Below, piece after piece: positions 42,312 through 45,385 of a stretch of 45,385 nucleotides of DNA; positions within the stretch are counted from its first letter, which is position 1; each line of letters begins with the position of its first letter. The DNA comes from Halolacustris sp051744345. Lineage in GTDB: Bacteria; Actinomycetota; Humimicrobiia; Humimicrobiales; Humimicrobiaceae. Location: assembly GCA_051744345.1 (NCBI GenBank), contig JBNJCW010000007.1, positions 1-45,385 on the forward strand. Reading direction: 5' to 3'. Made by a program: the position numbers and the translations under genes. The notes beneath the pieces are model-generated. The model was not told where the DNA came from. It saw nothing but the letters and a program-made list of their open reading frames with translations, and did no database searches.

Positions 42312-43484
42312 ATGAAGTATCACAGTAAAAATATTATAGCCATATTCATAGCAATAATACTGTTGACCATAAGTATTGTTACCTATCTGCCACCCTCCAA
42401 ACTGCATGCCCAGAATCTTGAGCAAGACCTCGAACAGATTCAAAAGGAAAGGGAAGAAACCCAGGAAAAGATCAAGGAAGTAAAGAAACAGGAGCAGGAG
42501 TATACCCAGCAGGTAGAAGTGGTAGAAGAGCAGCTTCTGGGTGCGCTTTCCCAGCTTGATGAGCTGAATATGAAGCTGGGCGAAGCAAAAACCCAGATTG
42601 ATAAAACCACCATTGAGCTGGTCTTAAAAGAGCAGGAGCTAAAAGATATAGAAAAAGAGCTGGAATCAAAGGTACAGGTTCTAAATGACCGGGTAGCATC
42701 CATCTACAAGAACAGAAACATAAACATCCTGGAAATACTGCTTAAAGCTGAAAATTTCATCGAATTCATTTCCCGCCTTAAGCTCATGAATACCCTTGCT
42801 GAAAAGGATACAGATATAATTACCGGCATCAAGGATAAAAAACAGGCCACCCTGAGTGTCAAGAAATCTATACTTGATTTAAGGGAAAAGCAGAGGGAAC
42901 ATAAGCAGGAAGTAGAATCCCTGGTAAGTCAGGCGGAAGCCAAAAAATCAGAGATTGAGGGCATATATAATGAAAAAAATACCCTCCTTTCTGAAACCAG
43001 GGCCAACAAAGATGCGCTTATCCGCATGGAAAGGCAGCTGGAACAGAAGGAATCAGAGGTAAAAAGAATACTGGAAAGCTACCGTTACGGAAGCGCACCC
43101 GGGGGGAGGCTTGCCTGGCCGGTAGCCGGCAGGTTAACCTCAGGCTTCGGTTACCGTGTGCACCCCATATTTGGCACAAGGAGATTCCATTCAGGGATTG
43201 ATATAGCTGCTCCCCACGGCACACAGGTAAAGGCAGCTGACGGGGGCCAGATAGTGCAGGCAGGCTATTTCGGGGGATACGGCTATTCCATAATGGTTTA
43301 CCATGGCGGAGGCTATGCAACCTGGTATGCGCATCTTTCCAGTTTTAATGTATCCACAGGCCAGATGGTAGAGAGGGGCCAGGTAATAGGTTATGTGGGC
43401 TCGACAGGCTGGACCACAGGCCCTCACCTTCATTTTGAAGTAAGGATTAACGGCAACCCCCAGAATCCTCTAGGGCATCTATAG
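42312..43484 (+). CDS. EnvC-like coiled-coil M23 (LytM) peptidase
   Basis: The 390-residue protein has an N-terminal signal or anchor (IIAIFIAIILLTISIVTYL), a long coiled coil (about 35-260) and a C-terminal LytM/M23 domain. That domain has FHSGIDIAAPHG (zinc His and Asp), TWYAHLSSF and GPHLHFEVR (HxH), so the zinc residues appear intact and it is probably a true endopeptidase. It follows ftsEX and would be its extracytoplasmic effector in septal peptidoglycan splitting. Confidence 0.93.
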   Translation: MKYHSKNIIAIFIAIILLTISIVTYLPPSKLHAQNLEQDLEQIQKEREETQEKIKEVKKQEQEYTQQVEVVEEQLLGALSQLDELNMKLGEAKTQIDKTTIELVLKEQELKDIEKELESKVQVLNDRVASIYKNRNINILEILLKAENFIEFISRLKLMNTLAEKDTDIITGIKDKKQATLSVKKSILDLREKQREHKQEVESLVSQAEAKKSEIEGIYNEKNTLLSETRANKDALIRMERQLEQKESEVKRILESYRYGSAPGGRLAWPVAGRLTSGFGYRVHPIFGTRRFHSGIDIAAPHGTQVKAADGGQIVQAGYFGGYGYSIMVYHGGGYATWYAHLSSFNVSTGQMVERGQVIGYVGSTGWTTGPHLHFEVRINGNPQNPLGHL

Positions 43485-43561
43485 ATTTAGCAGATATTGC
43501 TTTTTAGGGGAAAAGAATATAAGTTATATACAGAACCCTTATTATTTTAGGTGGTATTTAT

Positions 43562-44806
43562 ATGTTTAAGAAATTGGTTATTAAAATTATAGCTATACTG
43601 GTAGCGGTAATATTTGTGTTCTCTACCGGTTTCTGGCTGGGTATTAATTTCTATACCTTTAAGGATTTTACCGACAGCAGCGCCAGCAGCCTTATGGAGG
43701 TTACCGACAGGCAGGATTCTGGCCAAAGGGAGGACCAGCCTTTCAGTTTAAAGCCATTAGAGGAGGCAATCGAGTTAATTACCAGCAGCTCGATATATGA
43801 TCCGGAAAAAGAAGAGTTGTTAAGGTATGCCATTGAAGGGATGCTGGAAGGCCTGGGAGACAGGCATGCTGAATATTTCACCCAGGAAGAATACGAACAG
43901 ATAATGGAATCATATTCGGGCACCATGAGCGGAATAGGAGTAGTGGTTACCCTGGATGAAGACGAAAAGGTGGTTATTGTCAATGTAATTGAAGGCACTC
44001 CTGCTCAGCAGGAAGGCTTAAAAGAGCAGGATATAATAACAGAAGTGGAAGGCGAGCCTATCCAGGGCTTTTCCCTGGAAAAAGTGGTTAGCATGATAAA
44101 AGGTGAGGAAGGTACTTCGGTGAATCTTACTATATACCGGCCTTCGCAAAGGGAGAGCTTTGAAATAGATATAACCAGGCAGAGGTTTTACATACCCAAT
44201 ATTTTTGCCGAGATGCTGGAAGATGATATAGGCTATATACAATATATTGGCTTCCAGAGGCAGGGCGCGCAGAAATTAAACCAGGAGATAGAAGAGCTTG
44301 TAGACAGCGGAGCCAGCGGCCTTATACTGGATTTGAGAAACAATCTGGGTGGAATTTTGAATGATGCGGTGGATGTCTGCGATGTTTTTCTTGATGAAGG
44401 GACCATAGTTACGGTTGAAGGAAGAAACGGAGACAGTAAAAGTATTTCAACCTTTGAGGCTAAAAAAGGAGGCTACACTGAAATACCTCTGGTGGTTTTG
44501 ATAAACGGCTTTTCGGCCAGTGCTTCAGAGCTTGCGGCTGGCGCTCTTAAGGAAAATGGAAGGGCCACCCTGGTAGGCGAAACCAGTTTTGGGAAGGGAA
44601 CTGTGCAAACCATACAGGAGCTTTCCGACGGTTCCGGCTTAAAATTTACCACTGCCAAGTACTTTCTTCCCTCAGGCAGGTCAATAGAGGGAAGAGGCAT
44701 AATACCAGATGTAAGCATAGCACTAGATATGGAAGCAGAAGAAGACCTGCAGCTGGAAAAAGCACTGGAGACAATAAAAGAGATGATTGGTAGCGGCGAT
44801 GGCTAA
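43562..44806 (+). CDS. Carboxy-terminal processing protease (S41, CtpA type)
   Basis: The 414-residue protein has an N-terminal membrane anchor (about 5-28), a PDZ domain (about 115-195, GIGVVV...VIVNVIEGTPAQQEGL) and an S41 domain with LILDLRNNLGG, NGFSASASE (catalytic Ser in the SASASE run) and GKGTVQT (catalytic Lys). It degrades or trims envelope proteins. AGGTGG lies seven bases before the ATG. It overlaps smpB by 8 bp. Confidence 0.95.
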   Translation: MFKKLVIKIIAILVAVIFVFSTGFWLGINFYTFKDFTDSSASSLMEVTDRQDSGQREDQPFSLKPLEEAIELITSSSIYDPEKEELLRYAIEGMLEGLGDRHAEYFTQEEYEQIMESYSGTMSGIGVVVTLDEDEKVVIVNVIEGTPAQQEGLKEQDIITEVEGEPIQGFSLEKVVSMIKGEEGTSVNLTIYRPSQRESFEIDITRQRFYIPNIFAEMLEDDIGYIQYIGFQRQGAQKLNQEIEELVDSGASGLILDLRNNLGGILNDAVDVCDVFLDEGTIVTVEGRNGDSKSISTFEAKKGGYTEIPLVVLINGFSASASELAAGALKENGRATLVGETSFGKGTVQTIQELSDGSGLKFTTAKYFLPSGRSIEGRGIIPDVSIALDMEAEEDLQLEKALETIKEMIGSGDG

Positions 44807-45266
44807 AGGTTCTGAAGAGGGAAGGGCGATAGCTGCCAGGAACAAAAAGGCCTTGAGGGATTTCTTCATACTGGACTCCTATGAAGCAGGCATAGCCCTT
44901 AAGGGCAGCGAGGTTAAGTCCATAAGGGAGCATAAACTGAACCTAAAAGACAGTTATGCCCGCATAAGGGATGGCCAGCCTTACCTGTATAATATGCATA
45001 TTTCTCCATACCATAAGTCCAGGATAGAGGAGATAGAGCCAAAAAGGACCCGCAAACTCCTGATGCATAGAAAGGAAATAGACAGGCTGGCCGGCAAACT
45101 GACAGATAAAAGCCTTACCCTGGTACCCCTGGAGGTATACTTCCGGGGTAATAAGGTAAAAGTAGAGCTTGCCTTGGCCAAGGGAAAGCTTAAAAGGGAT
45201 AAAAGAAGAGAACTAAAGGAAAAAGAGATGCAGCAGGAGATAAAAAGGGCTTTGAAATACCGCTGA
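44799..45266 (+). CDS. smpB: SsrA-binding protein SmpB
   Basis: The 155-residue protein has the SmpB core: NKKALRDFFILDSYEAGIALKGSEVKSIREHKLNLKDSYARI, and a basic C-terminal tail (KRDKRRELKEKEMQQEIKRALKYR) that lies in the mRNA channel. The frame is open from 44787, but the ATG at 44799 overlaps the ctpA stop (ATGGCTAA) and gives the normal length. It delivers tmRNA to stalled ribosomes; tmRNA follows 31 bp downstream. Confidence 0.96.
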   Translation: MAKGSEEGRAIAARNKKALRDFFILDSYEAGIALKGSEVKSIREHKLNLKDSYARIRDGQPYLYNMHISPYHKSRIEEIEPKRTRKLLMHRKEIDRLAGKLTDKSLTLVPLEVYFRGNKVKVELALAKGKLKRDKRRELKEKEMQQEIKRALKYR

Positions 45267-45297
45267 TTATGTTGTATTATATATATTGCTCCAAATA

Positions 45298-45385
45298 GGG
45301 GGCGAAATGGATTCGACGGAGATAGGTTGAGCTTGGATTGCAAGCCGAGTATCAGAACTCGTAAAAAGCTGAACGTAAACATAAA
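45298..45385 (+). ncRNA. ssrA: tmRNA (5' part, cut by window end)
   Basis: The sequence GGGGGCGAAATGGATTCGAC marks the conserved 5' end of tmRNA, including the first half of the tRNA-like domain (TGGATTCGACGG). It continues with a stem region and the CTCGTAAAAAGC stretch that precedes the pseudoknot. The tag reading frame and 3' half lie beyond the window. It follows smpB, its protein partner. Confidence 0.93.

Noticed and set aside
1..45385. CRISPR array, tRNA or rRNA genes, insertion sequences
   Set aside because: No regularly spaced repeats, tRNA cloverleaf sequences, rRNA stretches or transposase genes were seen apart from the tmRNA start and the decayed frames at 4.9-5.5 kb.

Overview
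The window reads as ordinary bacterial chromosome and is almost entirely coding. Arginine is written mostly with AGG and isoleucine often with ATA. The gene order comF - csp - hpf - secA - prfB - ftsE - ftsX - M23 peptidase - ctpA - smpB - ssrA is typical of Firmicutes and of deep-branching Actinomycetota-like lineages. A hopanoid-type gene set, a DXR-II-type MEP enzyme and a complete GDP-D-rhamnose route point to an uncultured lineage of that kind. The phylum is inference, because no rRNA gene is present.

Region 1 (1-16.1 kb) is a surface-glycan and accessory region. It holds the end of a membrane protein, a membrane-anchored DUF11-repeat protein fused to an SGNH hydrolase with a nucleotide-sugar epimerase on the minus strand, a MntA/HepT toxin-antitoxin pair, a stretch with decayed reading frames (4.94-5.54 kb), and a long run of GT4 and GT2 glycosyltransferases with a small SMR-type membrane protein. 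It ends in a solitary Phd/YefM-like antitoxin followed by a 15-bp-stem hairpin.

Region 2 (16.2-25.4 kb) is a tight, mostly overlapping operon of isoprenoid and triterpenoid genes: a DXR-II/COG4091 reductoisomerase candidate, a trans-polyprenyl diphosphate synthase, a type-2 IPP-isomerase-like protein with altered active-site residues, HpnH, HpnA, a squalene-hopene-cyclase family protein, a DUF116 protein, IspE and a TetR regulator. No squalene synthase or HpnCDE gene is present. The cyclase keeps the protonating DxDD motif, but nearly every residue known to line the terminal-cation quenching pocket of the Alicyclobacillus enzyme is changed. This operon is the best candidate in the window for an undescribed pathway.

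Region 3 (25.4-35.5 kb) starts with a GT2 enzyme and then carries a full route from fructose-6-P to GDP-D-rhamnose: PGI/PMI, phosphomannomutase, two mannose-1-P guanylyltransferase-like proteins, GMD and RMD. Two methionine/SAM-recycling genes, ahcY and mtnA, are inserted between the sugar genes. Several glycosyltransferases resemble rhamnosyltransferases, so regions 1 and 3 probably build a rhamnose-containing surface polymer.

Region 4 (35.5 kb-end) is housekeeping: a divergent comF, a cold-shock protein, long-form HPF, SecA, RF2 with an intact programmed +1 frameshift, FtsEX with an EnvC-like M23 protein, a CtpA-type protease, SmpB and the start of tmRNA, which the window edge cuts.

Genes inside operons are usually overlapping or preceded by a ribosome binding site. 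Several genes that start transcription units lack one and have a TATAAT/TAAAAT/TAGAAT box just upstream, which suggests frequent leaderless or short-leader transcripts.
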